Positions 20,066-28,519 of a DNA stretch of 64,000 bases are shown piece after piece; position 1 is the stretch's first letter, and each line of letters starts with the position of its first letter. Location: the NCBI RefSeq assembly GCF_020883495.1, contig NZ_CP086610.1:2275501-2339500 (forward strand), read 5' to 3'. This stretch comes from Shinella zoogloeoides. GTDB taxonomy: Bacteria > Pseudomonadota > Alphaproteobacteria > Rhizobiales > Rhizobiaceae. A model generated the notes under the pieces. That model ran no database searches. It was not told the origin of the DNA and worked only from the letters and a program-made list of their open reading frames with translations. The translations under genes and the position numbers were made by a program.

Positions 20066-20524
20066 TCAAAGCGGCAGGGCGGTGGTTTCCTTCAGCGTGT
20101 CCAGCACGATGGCCGTCTTCACATGGGAGACGGATTCGTGCGGCAGCAGCACGTCGTTGACGAAGGCGGACAGCGCCTTCAGGTTCGGCACGACCACCTT
20201 GATGATATAATCCATCTCCCCCGTCAGCGAGAATGCCTCCAGCACTTCCGGCAGGTTGGAGATCAGCCGGGCGAAGCGCACCGCATTGTCGCGGTTATGC
20301 GTCGAGAGCGTCACTGTGACGACGATGACGATGCCGAGATCAAGCTTTTCCCGGTCCAGTTCCGCGCGGTAGGCGCGGATGATGCCCTCCTCCTCCAGCC
20401 GGATGCGCCGGCGCGAGCATTGCGAGGGCGACAGGTTGATACGCTCCGAAAGCTCGTTGTTCGTCAGGCGCGCATCCTTCTGCAAATGCGCGAGCAGTTT
20501 ACGGTCGAATTCGTCAAGTTGCAC
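20066..20524 (-). CDS. Lrp/AsnC-family regulator, probable control of hppD
   Basis: A 152-residue regulator with the Lrp HTH (DEFDRKLLAHLQKDARLTNN, then ERINLSPSQCSRRRIRLEEE) and the RAM domain (FSLTGEMDYIIKVVVPNLKA). It is divergent from hppD with a 130-bp gap, an arrangement seen for Lrp-type regulators of tyrosine/phenylalanine degradation. The gap holds two 20-bp repeats spaced 40 bp that may be its operators. The ligand is likely an aromatic amino acid or derived keto acid, by inference. Confidence 0.93.
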   Translation of the reverse strand: MQLDEFDRKLLAHLQKDARLTNNELSERINLSPSQCSRRRIRLEEEGIIRAYRAELDREKLDLGIVIVVTVTLSTHNRDNAVRFARLISNLPEVLEAFSLTGEMDYIIKVVVPNLKALSAFVNDVLLPHESVSHVKTAIVLDTLKETTALPL

Positions 20525-20549
20525 GTTCTTCCCCTTGTTTTCTCATTTT

Positions 20550-20608
20550 ACGCACGAACATCGCACGAGATTGGCAAAACGCAAACACTACGCACGCACA
20601 TTGCATGG
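20550..20608. promoter_or_regulatory. Two direct repeats upstream of hppD, candidate Lrp operators
   Basis: The repeats are acgcacgaacatcgcacgag (20550-20569) and acgcacgcacattgcatgga (20590-20609 less one base), whose shared core cgcacg starts at 20551 and 20591. The 40-bp period places them on the same helix face, as expected for an Lrp octamer wrapping DNA. Both lie between the Lrp gene and hppD. Confidence 0.5.
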
Positions 20609-20654
20609 AAACCGCGCCATACTTGCCGAACATCAATCTTGAGGAGGACGAACG

Positions 20655-21758
20655 ATGGGCCCTTTCCCGCATGACGCACCGCCGGCCGTGATCACCGCCG
20701 ACAACCCGGCCGGCACGGACGGTTTCGAATTCGTCGAGTTCGCCCATCCCGAGCCGCAGAAGCTGGAAGACCTCTTCACCCGCATGGGCTACAGCAAGGT
20801 CGCCACGCACCGCACCAAGGCCATTTCCGTCTGGCGGCAGGGCGACATCAACTACATCGTGAATGCCGAGCCGGGCTCGCACGCCATGAAGTTCACGGAT
20901 GTGCACGGCCCCTGCGCCGCCTCCATGGCCTGGCGCGTGGTCGATGCGCAGCACGCCTTCGAGCATGCCGTCTCCAAGGGCGCGACGCCCTATGAAGGCG
21001 ACGACAAGGCGCTCGACGTGCCGGCCATCGTCGGCATCGGCGGCTCCCTGCTCTATTTCGTCGACAAATATGGCGCCAAGGGCTCGGCCTATGACGCCGA
21101 GTTCGAATGGACCGGCGCGCGCGATCCGCGTCCCGAAGGCGTCGGCTTCTATTACCTCGACCACCTGACCCACAATGTCTATCGCGGCAACATGGACAAG
21201 TGGTGGGACTTCTACCGCGAACTCTTCGGCTTCAAGCAGATCCATTTCTTCGATATCGACGGCCGCATCACCGGCCTCGTCTCGCGCGCCATCACCTCGC
21301 CCTGCGGCAAGATCCGCATTCCGCTGAACGAATCGAAGGACGAGACGAGCCAGATCGTCGAGTATCTGAAAAAGTACAACGGCGAAGGCATCCAGCACAT
21401 CGCGGTCGGCACGGACGGTATCTACGACGCGACCGACCGGCTGGCCGGCAACGGCATGAAGTTCATGCCCGGCCCGCCGGACAATTACTACGACCGCTCC
21501 TATGTGCGCGTGGTCGGCCATGAAGAGCCGGTCGAGCGCATGAAGAAGCACGGCATCCTCATCGACGGCGAAGGCGTCGTCGATGGCGGCATGACGAAGA
21601 TTCTGCTCCAGATCTTCTCCAAGACCGTGATCGGTCCGATCTTCTTCGAGTTCATCCAGCGCAAGGGCGACGAGGGCTTCGGCGAAGGCAATTTCCGGGC
21701 GCTCTTCGAGAGCATCGAGGAAGACCAGATCCGCCGCGGCGTGATCGCAGCCGAATAA
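20655..21758 (+). CDS. hppD: 4-hydroxyphenylpyruvate dioxygenase
   Basis: A 367-residue Fe(II) enzyme turning 4-hydroxyphenylpyruvate, CO2-releasing, into homogentisate in tyrosine degradation. The C-terminal VOC domain shows the iron ligands in LDHLTHNV (His), IQHIAVGTD (His) and GPIFFEFIQRKGDEGFGEGN (Glu), and the closing helix RALFESIEEDQ. Length is normal for the bacterial type. It has an atypical N-terminus (MGPFPHDAPP) but good VOC similarity from GTDGFEFVEFAHPEP. The divergent Lrp gene is the likely regulator. Homogentisate dioxygenase genes are not adjacent. Confidence 0.97.
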   Translation: MGPFPHDAPPAVITADNPAGTDGFEFVEFAHPEPQKLEDLFTRMGYSKVATHRTKAISVWRQGDINYIVNAEPGSHAMKFTDVHGPCAASMAWRVVDAQHAFEHAVSKGATPYEGDDKALDVPAIVGIGGSLLYFVDKYGAKGSAYDAEFEWTGARDPRPEGVGFYYLDHLTHNVYRGNMDKWWDFYRELFGFKQIHFFDIDGRITGLVSRAITSPCGKIRIPLNESKDETSQIVEYLKKYNGEGIQHIAVGTDGIYDATDRLAGNGMKFMPGPPDNYYDRSYVRVVGHEEPVERMKKHGILIDGEGVVDGGMTKILLQIFSKTVIGPIFFEFIQRKGDEGFGEGNFRALFESIEEDQIRRGVIAAE

Positions 21759-21790
21759 CGACCGCGGCAGCAAGCCATGCGGGGAAGAAG

Positions 21791-21819
21791 GAGGCGGTCG
21801 CGATGCGGCCGCCTCTTTT
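21791..21819 (+). terminator. Rho-independent terminator of hppD
   Basis: GAGGCGG (21791-21797) pairs with CCGCCTC (21809-21815); TTTT follows. Confidence 0.8.
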
Positions 21820-22001
21820 CATTCGTAAAACTCCGGTGCACGCAATACGCGGACAAATTGACAGATACCCAAATTCTCCTCACGTTACAGGTGTCGAATC
21901 TTTCGGCAGCGGGCGCGCGGACTCCAGCCGCAGTCCGGCAACGTATCCCAGTCCGGCCCCGACCACTCTCTCGTCCGGGCGGACCTTTCGGAGGGGAATT
22001 C

Positions 22002-22265
22002 ATGGAAGCTTTGATGCCCATCATCACGCAGCTCATCGCCGGCGCCGTTGGCGGCAATGTGGCCGGAGCCGCCTTGAAGCAGGCAGCCGTGAGCGCGATC
22101 GTCAGAACCATCGTCGGCGCCATCGGCGGCGTTGGGGGCGGCTTCCTCCTGCAGATGCTGGGCGGTGAAGCCGGCCTTTCCGGCCTCGTGGCCAATGGCA
22201 TCGGCGGCCTTGTCGGCGGCGGCGTGCTGACGGCCATTGTCGGCAGCGTGCTCGGCAAGAAGTAA
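22002..22265 (+). CDS. Small glycine-rich hydrophobic protein, unknown function
   Basis: An 87-residue protein made almost entirely of Ala/Gly/Val/Ile stretches with repeated glycine motifs (GAVGGNVAGAALKQ, GAIGGVGGGFLLQM, GGLVGGGVLTAIVG). It predicts two or three membrane-inserting segments, similar to glycine-zipper proteins. A strong SD (ggagggg, 21990-21996) fixes ATG 22002. No partner genes. A large hairpin follows. Family not recognised. Confidence 0.68.
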   Translation: MEALMPIITQLIAGAVGGNVAGAALKQAAVSAIVRTIVGAIGGVGGGFLLQMLGGEAGLSGLVANGIGGLVGGGVLTAIVGSVLGKK

Positions 22266-22283
22266 GGTCCATCCCTTTACGGC

Positions 22284-22320
22284 GCGAGGCCGGAACATCC
22301 CCGCGATGTTCCGGCCTCGC
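22284..22320. terminator. Strong hairpin after the glycine-rich protein gene
   Basis: A perfect 15-bp stem (22284-22298 with 22306-22320) and a 7-base loop, but no T-run. It can block 3' exonucleases or terminate weakly. Confidence 0.5.
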
Positions 22321-22415
22321 TTGCATTGCGGCGGCTGCGCCGCTCTTTCAAGTTGATTGTTCCGCCCGTTACGGTCTAACCAGAAAACCGGAAAAGACGC
22401 GGGGGGCAGCAAGGC

Positions 22416-22922
22416 ATGAAGGGAAATGACAACGTGGCCCGACAGATGCCGGACAGGAACGGCGCGCACGAGCTGCACGAGGACGCCATGACGGGCGACG
22501 GGCGCATCGACTTCGAGATCATCGAGGGCCTGTTCTTCGCCTATCGCGACTTCATTTCCGATCCGGACGCCATCCTGGAAAAGAGCGGCTTCGGCCGCGC
22601 CCATCACCGGGTCGTGCATTTCGTCAACCGCGAGCCGGGCATGACCGTCGCCGACCTGCTCGACACGCTGAAGATCACCAAGCAGAGCCTGGCGCGCGTC
22701 TTGAAGCAGCTCATCGATTCCGGCTATATCCAGCAGGTGGCCGGCCCGGAGGATCGCCGCCAGCGCAAGCTCTACCCGACACGCGCCGGGCGCGCACTGG
22801 CTCTTGCGCTCGCCGAGCCGCAATCCCGCCGCATCGCCCGTGCATTCGAGGAAATGGACGCGGGCGACCGGCGGACGGTGATCCGCTTCCTCACCGGCAT
22901 GCAGAACGCCAAGAGCGAATGA
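22416..22922 (+). CDS. petP: MarR-family regulator PetP
   Basis: A 168-residue winged-helix regulator: HTH around residues 75-110 (VADLLDTLKITKQSLARVLK), wing VAGPEDRRQRKLYPT. The first ~35 residues are a polar extension. It is followed 24 bp later by an OmpR-type regulator; this MarR/OmpR pair corresponds to PetP-PetR, first described next to the cytochrome bc1 genes in Rhodobacter capsulatus. The petABC operon lies 23 kb away in this window rather than adjacent. Confidence 0.82.
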   Translation: MKGNDNVARQMPDRNGAHELHEDAMTGDGRIDFEIIEGLFFAYRDFISDPDAILEKSGFGRAHHRVVHFVNREPGMTVADLLDTLKITKQSLARVLKQLIDSGYIQQVAGPEDRRQRKLYPTRAGRALALALAEPQSRRIARAFEEMDAGDRRTVIRFLTGMQNAKSE

Positions 22923-22946
22923 CAGATTGACCAGGAGGTGAAGACG

Positions 22947-23654
22947 ATGACCGCTGCCGGCGCGCCCTGCGACGATGCATCCCATCTTCTCGTCGTCGAC
23001 GACGACACCCGTATCCGCGACCTGCTCAACCGCTACCTGAAGGCCGAGGGTTTCCGCGTGACGGTCGCGGGGGATGCGGACGAGGCCCGGCGCAAGCTGC
23101 GCGGCCTCGATTTCGACCTCATCATCATGGACGTGATGATGCCGGGCGAAAGCGGGCTCTCGCTGACGAAGAGCCTGCGCGAGATCCGCCCCGTGCCGAT
23201 CCTGATGCTGACGGCGCTCGCCGAATCGAGGTCCCGCATCGAGGGGCTGGAGGCCGGCGCGGACGACTATCTCTCCAAGCCCTTCGAGCCGCGCGAACTG
23301 GTGCTGCGCATCAACAACATCCTGAAGCGCAACGCGGCCCCCGCCGCGCCGAAGATCGAACAGGTCATGTTCGGCCCCTACACCTTCTCCATCGTGCGCA
23401 AGGAGCTGAAGCGCGGCAGTGACCCCATCCGCCTCACCGACCGCGAGCAGGAGATCATGCTGCTCTTCGCCCAGCGCGCCGGCGAGACCATCCCGCGCCA
23501 CGAACTGATCGGCGAGGAGACGGAGGTCGGCGAGCGCACCATCGACGTGCAGATCAACCGCCTGCGCCGCAAGATCGAGGACGACCCGTCCAATCCGGTC
23601 TGGCTGCAGACAGTGCGCGGCATCGGCTACCGCCTCAGCGTGGAACAGGGCTGA
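22947..23654 (+). CDS. petR: OmpR-family response regulator PetR
   Basis: A 235-residue two-component regulator. The receiver domain (about 13-125) has the acidic pocket VVDDD and phospho-acceptor Asp62 in IIMDVMMPGESG, then Thr in LMLTA and Lys in LSKPFEP. The C-terminal winged helix (about 140-232) ends VWLQTVRGIGYRL. The SD aggagg at 22933-22938 favours ATG 22947 over GTG 22938. The kinase gene downstream is its probable partner. Confidence 0.92.
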   Translation: MTAAGAPCDDASHLLVVDDDTRIRDLLNRYLKAEGFRVTVAGDADEARRKLRGLDFDLIIMDVMMPGESGLSLTKSLREIRPVPILMLTALAESRSRIEGLEAGADDYLSKPFEPRELVLRINNILKRNAAPAAPKIEQVMFGPYTFSIVRKELKRGSDPIRLTDREQEIMLLFAQRAGETIPRHELIGEETEVGERTIDVQINRLRRKIEDDPSNPVWLQTVRGIGYRLSVEQG

Positions 23655-23739
23655 GCGTGGGCGGGGCGGGAAATACCCTCCTCCGGCCGGCAGGCCGCAG
23701 GGGCGCGTTGCAACCGGCACGCTCCCCGGAAAGCCGCCC

Positions 23740-25122
23740 ATGACCACCTTCCAGACCCTTCGGCGGGATATCGAGCGCGCGCCGCTGGCCGGCTGGAAGC
23801 GCTTCACCCGCTGGCTGCGGCACCGGATGCCGACGGGCCTCTATGCCCGCTCGCTGCTCATCATCATCCTTCCGATGGTGCTGCTTCAGGCCGTCGTCGC
23901 CTTCGTCTTCATGGAGCGTCACTGGCAGCTCGTCACGCAGCGCCTCTCCATGGCCGTCACGCGCGACATCGCGGCGATCATCGACCTCATCGAGACCTAT
24001 CCGCAGGACGGCGATTATTCCGAGATCGTCCGCATCGCGCGCGAGCGGCTGGAGCTGATCGTCTCCATCGAGCCCGGCACGGAACTGCCGCCGCCGCGCA
24101 GCAAACCCTTCTTCAACATCCTCGACGAAATCCTGAGCGAGGAAATCGTCCGCCAGATCCGCCGGCCGTTCTGGATCGACACCGTCGGCGAAAGCAACCT
24201 CGTCGAAGTCCGCATCCTGCTCGATAACAAGGTGCTGCGCGTCTACGCCCGGCGCAGCCAGGCCTATGCCTCCAACACGCATATCTTCCTGCTGTGGATG
24301 ATCGGCGCGTCCCTCGTGCTCATCACCATCTCCATCCTCTTCCTGCGCGGCCAGATCAGGCCGATCCTGGCGCTGGCGCAGGCCGCCGAGAGTTTCGGCA
24401 AGGGGCAGAAGATGCCGGAGAACTTCGCCCCGCGCGGCGCGGACGAGGTACGCCGCGCCGGCCTTGCCTTCATCCTCATGCGCGAGCGCATCGAACGGCA
24501 GATGGAGCAGCGCACCGCCATGCTGACCGGCGTCAGCCACGACCTGCGCACCATCCTCACCCGCTTCAAGCTCCAGCTTGCGCTCGCCGGCGACAACCCG
24601 GACCTGCAGGGCCTCAACAAGGATGTCGAGGACATGCAGAGCATGCTGGAAGGCTACCTGTCCTTCGCCCGCGGCGATGCGGAGGAGGATGTCGGCGAAT
24701 TGCGGCTGTCCGATCTCTTCGAGCGGTTCGAGGTGGAAGCGGAACTGCAGGACCGCACCTTCACCAGCGCCATCGACGGCGCGGACGAGGTGATGGTGCG
24801 CCCGAACGCCTTCGGCCGCCTCGTCGGCAATCTCGTTTCGAATGCGATGCGCTACGCCAGGAGCGTGCATGTGGACGCACGCCACGGGGCCAAGTGGCTG
24901 ACGATCACGATAGACGACGACGGCCCCGGCATTCCCGAGCGCTCGCGCGACGACGTTTTCAAGCCGTTCTTCCGGCTCGACGCGGCGCGCAACCTCGATG
25001 CCTCCGGCACCGGCCTCGGCCTTGCCATCGCGCGCGACATCGCCCGCAGCCACGGCGGCGACGTCACATTGTCGGATAGTCCGATGGGTGGTCTTCGGGC
25101 GACGGTCCGCGTTCCCGCGTGA
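23740..25122 (+). CDS. EnvZ-type sensor histidine kinase, probable partner of PetR
   Basis: A 460-residue membrane kinase. TM1 is about 37-58 and TM2 about 183-203, enclosing a ~125-residue periplasmic sensor domain with acidic/basic patches. HAMP follows (about 204-258). The dimerisation motif GVSHDLRTILTR carries phospho-His267. The ATPase domain has the N box LVGNLVSNAMRYA, G1 DDDGPGIP, and GTGLGLAIARDIA. The last base touches the convergent csaA stop. The signal sensed is unknown. Confidence 0.93.
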   Translation: MTTFQTLRRDIERAPLAGWKRFTRWLRHRMPTGLYARSLLIIILPMVLLQAVVAFVFMERHWQLVTQRLSMAVTRDIAAIIDLIETYPQDGDYSEIVRIARERLELIVSIEPGTELPPPRSKPFFNILDEILSEEIVRQIRRPFWIDTVGESNLVEVRILLDNKVLRVYARRSQAYASNTHIFLLWMIGASLVLITISILFLRGQIRPILALAQAAESFGKGQKMPENFAPRGADEVRRAGLAFILMRERIERQMEQRTAMLTGVSHDLRTILTRFKLQLALAGDNPDLQGLNKDVEDMQSMLEGYLSFARGDAEEDVGELRLSDLFERFEVEAELQDRTFTSAIDGADEVMVRPNAFGRLVGNLVSNAMRYARSVHVDARHGAKWLTITIDDDGPGIPERSRDDVFKPFFRLDAARNLDASGTGLGLAIARDIARSHGGDVTLSDSPMGGLRATVRVPA

Positions 25123-25464
25123 TCAGCACATCTTCTTGCCGTTCGGCACCGGACGGTCGACGCCGGCCAGCACGATGGCCCCGGTCTCGTCCTCGAAGCC
25201 GAGCGTCAGCACTTCCGAGCGCACCGGGCCGATCTGGCGCGGCGGGAAGTTGACGACGGCAAGCACCTGCCGGCCGACGAGGCCTTCCGGCGTATAATGC
25301 ACGGTGATCTGCGCCGAGGATTTCTTGATGCCGATCTCCGGCCCGAAATCGATCTGCAGCTTGTAGGCCGGCTTGCGCGCTTCCGGGAAGGGCAGCGCCT
25401 CGACGATGGTGCCGACACGAATGTCGACGCGTTCGAAATCGGCGTAGGTGATGGTCTCGGTCAT
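25123..25464 (-). CDS. csaA: tRNA-binding domain chaperone CsaA
   Basis: A 113-residue single OB-fold protein of the Trbp111/CsaA family. Landmarks are DFERVDIRVGTIVEALPFPE, KPAYKLQIDFG and VLAVVNFPPRQIGPVRSEVL. Such proteins form dimers that bind tRNA and, in Bacillus, act as export-related chaperones. It is adjacent to the end of the kinase gene and 19 bp downstream of proC on the same strand, so cotranscription with proC is possible. Confidence 0.93.
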   Translation of the reverse strand: MTETITYADFERVDIRVGTIVEALPFPEARKPAYKLQIDFGPEIGIKKSSAQITVHYTPEGLVGRQVLAVVNFPPRQIGPVRSEVLTLGFEDETGAIVLAGVDRPVPNGKKMC

Positions 25465-25483
25465 GGGAAATTCCTTGGAGGGC

Positions 25484-26302
25484 TCAGCCCGCCAGTTCCT
25501 CGGCGCGCTTGCGGGCGGCGGCGATGGCCTTGTCGAAGAGTGGCTGCATGCCGTCCTCGGCCATGAGGACGGAAAGGGCCGCGGCGGTGGTGCCGCCCGG
25601 CGAGGTCACGTTCTGGCGCAGGCGGCTGGCGTCGTCGGGGGACTGGTGAAGCAGTTCACCAGCCCCCGCGACGGTTTCCCGTGCGAGGCGCATGGCGAGG
25701 TCCGCCGGCAGGCCGAGTTTACGACCTGCCTCTGCCATGCATTCGACGAGATAGAAGACATAGGCCGGGCCGCTGCCCGAAACCGCCGTGACGGCGTCGA
25801 TGTCGCCTTCGGTCGCGACCCATTCGACAGGGCCGCTCACCTTGAGAAGCGCATGCACGAAATCGCGCTGCCCCTGCGACACCCGGTCATTGGCAAAAGC
25901 GCCGGTGACGCCGCGCCCGATCATGGCCGGCGTGTTCGGCATGGCGCGCACGGTGGCGGCCGCGCCGAGATGGCTTTCCAGATTGGCGATGGTCTTGCCG
26001 GCCGCGACGGAAACCACGACGGTCTCGGGACCGACGAGCCCCTTCAGCGGCGGCAGGACCTGATCGACGAGCTGCGGCTTGACGGCAACGAAGAGCACGC
26101 CCGCCTTCACACCCTCGGGCGCAGACGTCTCGTGCCGCGCGCCGTTGTCGGCGATCAGTTTGGCCATGGTCGGCTGCGGGCCGGGATCGATGACGATGAC
26201 GGAGGAGCCGGAAATACCGCTCTTCAGCCAGCCCGTGAGCATCGCGCCGCCCATATTGCCGGCGCCGATGAGAACGATGGGACCGGAACCCGCCACAGCC
26301 AT
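25484..26302 (-). CDS. proC: Pyrroline-5-carboxylate reductase
   Basis: A 272-residue enzyme that reduces pyrroline-5-carboxylate to proline with NADPH. The Rossmann motif IGAGNMGGAMLTGWL is at the start. The C-terminal helical domain shows VSGSGPAYVFYLVECM and RLRQNVTSPGGTTAAALSVL, the dimer/active-site signature. ATG 26302 has the SD ggggagg 7 nt upstream, and GTG 26308 is too close to it. The ybjN stop lies 2 bp before this start, so translation is probably coupled. Confidence 0.96.
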   Translation of the reverse strand: MAVAGSGPIVLIGAGNMGGAMLTGWLKSGISGSSVIVIDPGPQPTMAKLIADNGARHETSAPEGVKAGVLFVAVKPQLVDQVLPPLKGLVGPETVVVSVAAGKTIANLESHLGAAATVRAMPNTPAMIGRGVTGAFANDRVSQGQRDFVHALLKVSGPVEWVATEGDIDAVTAVSGSGPAYVFYLVECMAEAGRKLGLPADLAMRLARETVAGAGELLHQSPDDASRLRQNVTSPGGTTAAALSVLMAEDGMQPLFDKAIAAARKRAEELAG

Positions 26303-26304
26303 GT

Positions 26305-26805
26305 TCACGCCTCCCCGACCGTCTCGAACAATACGGCGTCGACGGCGGACTGGGCGTCCATGCCGGACCAGACGACGAACTGGAATGCCTGGAAATAGGC
26401 CTCGCAGGCTTCGAGCGCACTGGACAGCAGCACCTCGACCTGACGGTTCGTCGGCTCCGCGCCGCCGGCAAGCAGCAGCGACTGGCGGAAGATCACGACA
26501 TCCTCGCGGCGCCACAGGTCGAAATGGCCCATGAGCACCTGGCCGTTCACATGCGAGAGCAGGCAATGCACCTCGTTGACGCGGCTTTCGGGAACCTTGA
26601 TGTCGAAGGCGCAGGCCAGATGCAGCGCCTCGAACTCCTCCATCCAGGAGAAGGAGACGTGGTAATCCGTCCACTTGCCTTCGACGGTCATCGCGATCTC
26701 GTCTTCGCCCGACCGCTCGAACGTCCAGTCATTGTTGGCTGCGACGAATTCGATCATGTCGACCGGGTTGGACTGACGCCCGATATCCAATTCCATAAGG
26801 CTCAT
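26305..26805 (-). CDS. YbjN domain-containing protein
   Basis: A 166-residue alpha/beta protein with the YbjN fold: NNDWTFERSGEDEIAMTVEG near the start, SFSWMEEFEALHLACAFDIK, and LLSHVNGQVLMGHFDLWRRE. Family members resemble type III secretion chaperones, but the role of this branch is unclear. The gene runs into proC with 2 bp between stop and start, a conserved alphaproteobacterial pairing to my knowledge. Confidence 0.9.
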   Translation of the reverse strand: MSLMELDIGRQSNPVDMIEFVAANNDWTFERSGEDEIAMTVEGKWTDYHVSFSWMEEFEALHLACAFDIKVPESRVNEVHCLLSHVNGQVLMGHFDLWRREDVVIFRQSLLLAGGAEPTNRQVEVLLSSALEACEAYFQAFQFVVWSGMDAQSAVDAVLFETVGEA

Positions 26806-27126
26806 GCATCACCTTCAAGGCCGGAAGGCATGCGCCATCGCGCTCACACACGCGACGCGGCAAACCATACTCCGGATACAACACTGAATGATTGCTCGGC
26901 ACCTTGCGCAATTCTGGACGACTTACCCTGCCCGAAGCTTGCGCTGCCCGTTTCGAATCATCATTTAAAATCAGTGTATAATGGCGGAGTCGCGACGCCA
27001 GCCCCCGCCTTCCCATTTTCTCCGCCCGGTTGTGGACAGAGCCTGCCAAAGAGATTCAGGTCGGACGCTTAAGGGACTCTGCGCAAAGGGCTTTTCGAAA
27101 GTGTCCACAGGGGTAAAAATTTTATT
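26806..27126. other. Intergenic region between ybjN and the UbiK-like gene
   Basis: About 320 bp up to the terminator at 27127. It contains the ybjN promoter zone, a consensus-like TATAAT at 26977-26982 on the plus strand with no gene behind it, and an inverted TGTGGACA/TGTCCACA pair (27031-27038, 27102-27109). An AT-rich patch lies at 27111-27134. I see no convincing ORF or RNA. Confidence 0.35.
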
Positions 27127-27164
27127 AAAAAAAACGGTTGGCGCGATGTGAATCACGCCAACCG
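27127..27164 (-). terminator. Rho-independent terminator of the UbiK-like gene
   Basis: On the minus strand CGGTTGGCG pairs with CGCCAACCG (27156-27164 with 27135-27143), followed by eight T. Confidence 0.85.
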
Positions 27165-27197
27165 AGTCCTGATCGAAAGAAGCTGTGCCGAAACGGC

Positions 27198-27455
27198 TCA
27201 GGCGCCCTTGGCAAGGCGCGCTTCGAGAGCCTCGATACGCTTCAAAAGCGCGTCGTTTTCATCGCGCGCCTTGATGGCCATTTCCCGCACCGCCTCGAAT
27301 TCCTCGCGCTTGACGAGGTCCATGCCGTTGAAGAAGCGCTCGGCCTGGGCGCGGAACACGGTCTCGGCCTCCTTGCGCACGCCCTGGGCGGCGCCGGCGG
27401 CATCGGTCATCAGCTTGGCGAAGTCGTCGAGAATGCGGTTCGCACCGGTGGTCAT
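27198..27455 (-). CDS. Accessory factor UbiK/BMFP family protein
   Basis: An 85-residue protein: an N-terminal amphipathic helix (NRILDDFAKLMTDAAGAAQG) and a C-terminal coiled coil (VREMAIKARDENDALLKRIE, then ALEARLAKGA). This is the YqiC/UbiK architecture, which in Enterobacteriaceae supports ubiquinone biosynthesis, and in Brucella (BMFP) has membrane fusogenic activity. The SD gaggag precedes ATG 27455; the frame is open upstream to 27599 without family sequence. It is divergent from lgt. Confidence 0.88.
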   Translation of the reverse strand: MTTGANRILDDFAKLMTDAAGAAQGVRKEAETVFRAQAERFFNGMDLVKREEFEAVREMAIKARDENDALLKRIEALEARLAKGA

Positions 27456-27664
27456 GGTCTGCCCTCCTCGGGTCCTGATGGTCCTGGCGGGCGTCATGCG
27501 CCCGCATCCTGACCTGTGAGGTAGGGTCTTGCGCCCGTCCTTGCAAGCGGATTCCGGTGGATCGCCGCCCCTTCGGGGCATGGCGGGGCCGCGTATCACG
27601 ATTTATCGCCTTGACCCTGCCGCAAGGCCTCGCCATCTTCCGCGCAAAATCAGGAAGACCGCAG

Positions 27665-28507
27665 TTGACCAGCATAGTCCAGCTTTTCGCCATCATGCCC
27701 TACCCGCAGATCGACCCGATCGCCTTTTCCATCGGCCCGGTCGCCGTGCACTGGTATGGCATAGCCTATGTCGTGGGCATCATGCTGGGCTGGTTCTACG
27801 CCCGCAAGCTGATCGAGACGCCGCACCTTTGGGCCGGCGACGCACCCGCGACCCGCACCCAGCTCGACGACTTCCTCGTCTGGGCAGCCGTCGGCATCAT
27901 CCTAGGCGGACGCATCGGCTACATCCTCTTCTACGATTTCGCCAATGTCGCCGCCGATCCGCTGCGCGCCCTGCAGATCTGGAACGGCGGCATGTCCTTC
28001 CATGGCGGCCTTGCCGGCACGACACTCGCCATGATCCTCTTCGCACGCAGGAACGGCATCGCCGTCTGGAGCCTCTTCGACATCGTCGCCGCCGTCGTGC
28101 CGATCGGCCTGTTCTTCGGCCGCATCGCCAATTTCGTCAACGGTGAACTCTGGGGCCGCCTGTCGGATGCGCCCTGGGCGGTGGTCTTCCCCAATGGCGG
28201 CCCCTTCGCCCGCCATCCGAGCCAGCTCTATGAAGCCGGCCTCGAAGGCATCGTCCTGCTCGCCCTGCTCGCCATCGCCATCTACGGCCTCGGCGCGCTG
28301 AAACGCCCCGGCCTCGTCACCGGCCTCTTCGTCTCCGGCTATGCGCTGTCGCGCATCACGGTGGAGTTCTTCCGCGAGCCGGACCCGCAGCTCGGCTACC
28401 TCTTCGGCGGCTGGCTGACCATGGGCATGCTGCTCTCCCTGCCGATGCTCGCCCTCGGCCTGTGGGCCATTGTCCGCGCCCGCACGGCGGATGCGGTCAA
28501 AGCCTGA
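27665..28507 (+). CDS. lgt: Prolipoprotein diacylglyceryl transferase
   Basis: A 280-residue seven-helix inner-membrane enzyme that attaches diacylglycerol to the lipobox cysteine of prolipoproteins. It contains the Lgt signature [14 protein letters not shown] and the catalytic-region [11 protein letters not shown] (GGMSFHGG) and HPSQLYEA. I chose TTG 27665 because aggaag at 27651-27656 is a well-spaced SD and it gives the usual ten-residue lead before [11 protein letters not shown] 27695 lacks an SD. The MidA-like gene follows after 12 bp. Two lipoproteins in this window would be its substrates. Confidence 0.93.
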   Translation: MTSIVQLFAIMPYPQIDPIAFSIGPVAVHWYGIAYVVGIMLGWFYARKLIETPHLWAGDAPATRTQLDDFLVWAAVGIILGGRIGYILFYDFANVAADPLRALQIWNGGMSFHGGLAGTTLAMILFARRNGIAVWSLFDIVAAVVPIGLFFGRIANFVNGELWGRLSDAPWAVVFPNGGPFARHPSQLYEAGLEGIVLLALLAIAIYGLGALKRPGLVTGLFVSGYALSRITVEFFREPDPQLGYLFGGWLTMGMLLSLPMLALGLWAIVRARTADAVKA

Positions 28508-28519
28508 GCGGACGCGCCC

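Noticed and set aside
27031..27126. TGTGGACA and TGTCCACA boxes near an AT-rich patch, looking like a replication origin
   Set aside because: Each differs from the DnaA box TTATCCACA at two positions, there are only two, and neighbours (ybjN, lgt) are not those of rhizobial origins. The AT-rich patch is explained by the terminator at 27127-27164.
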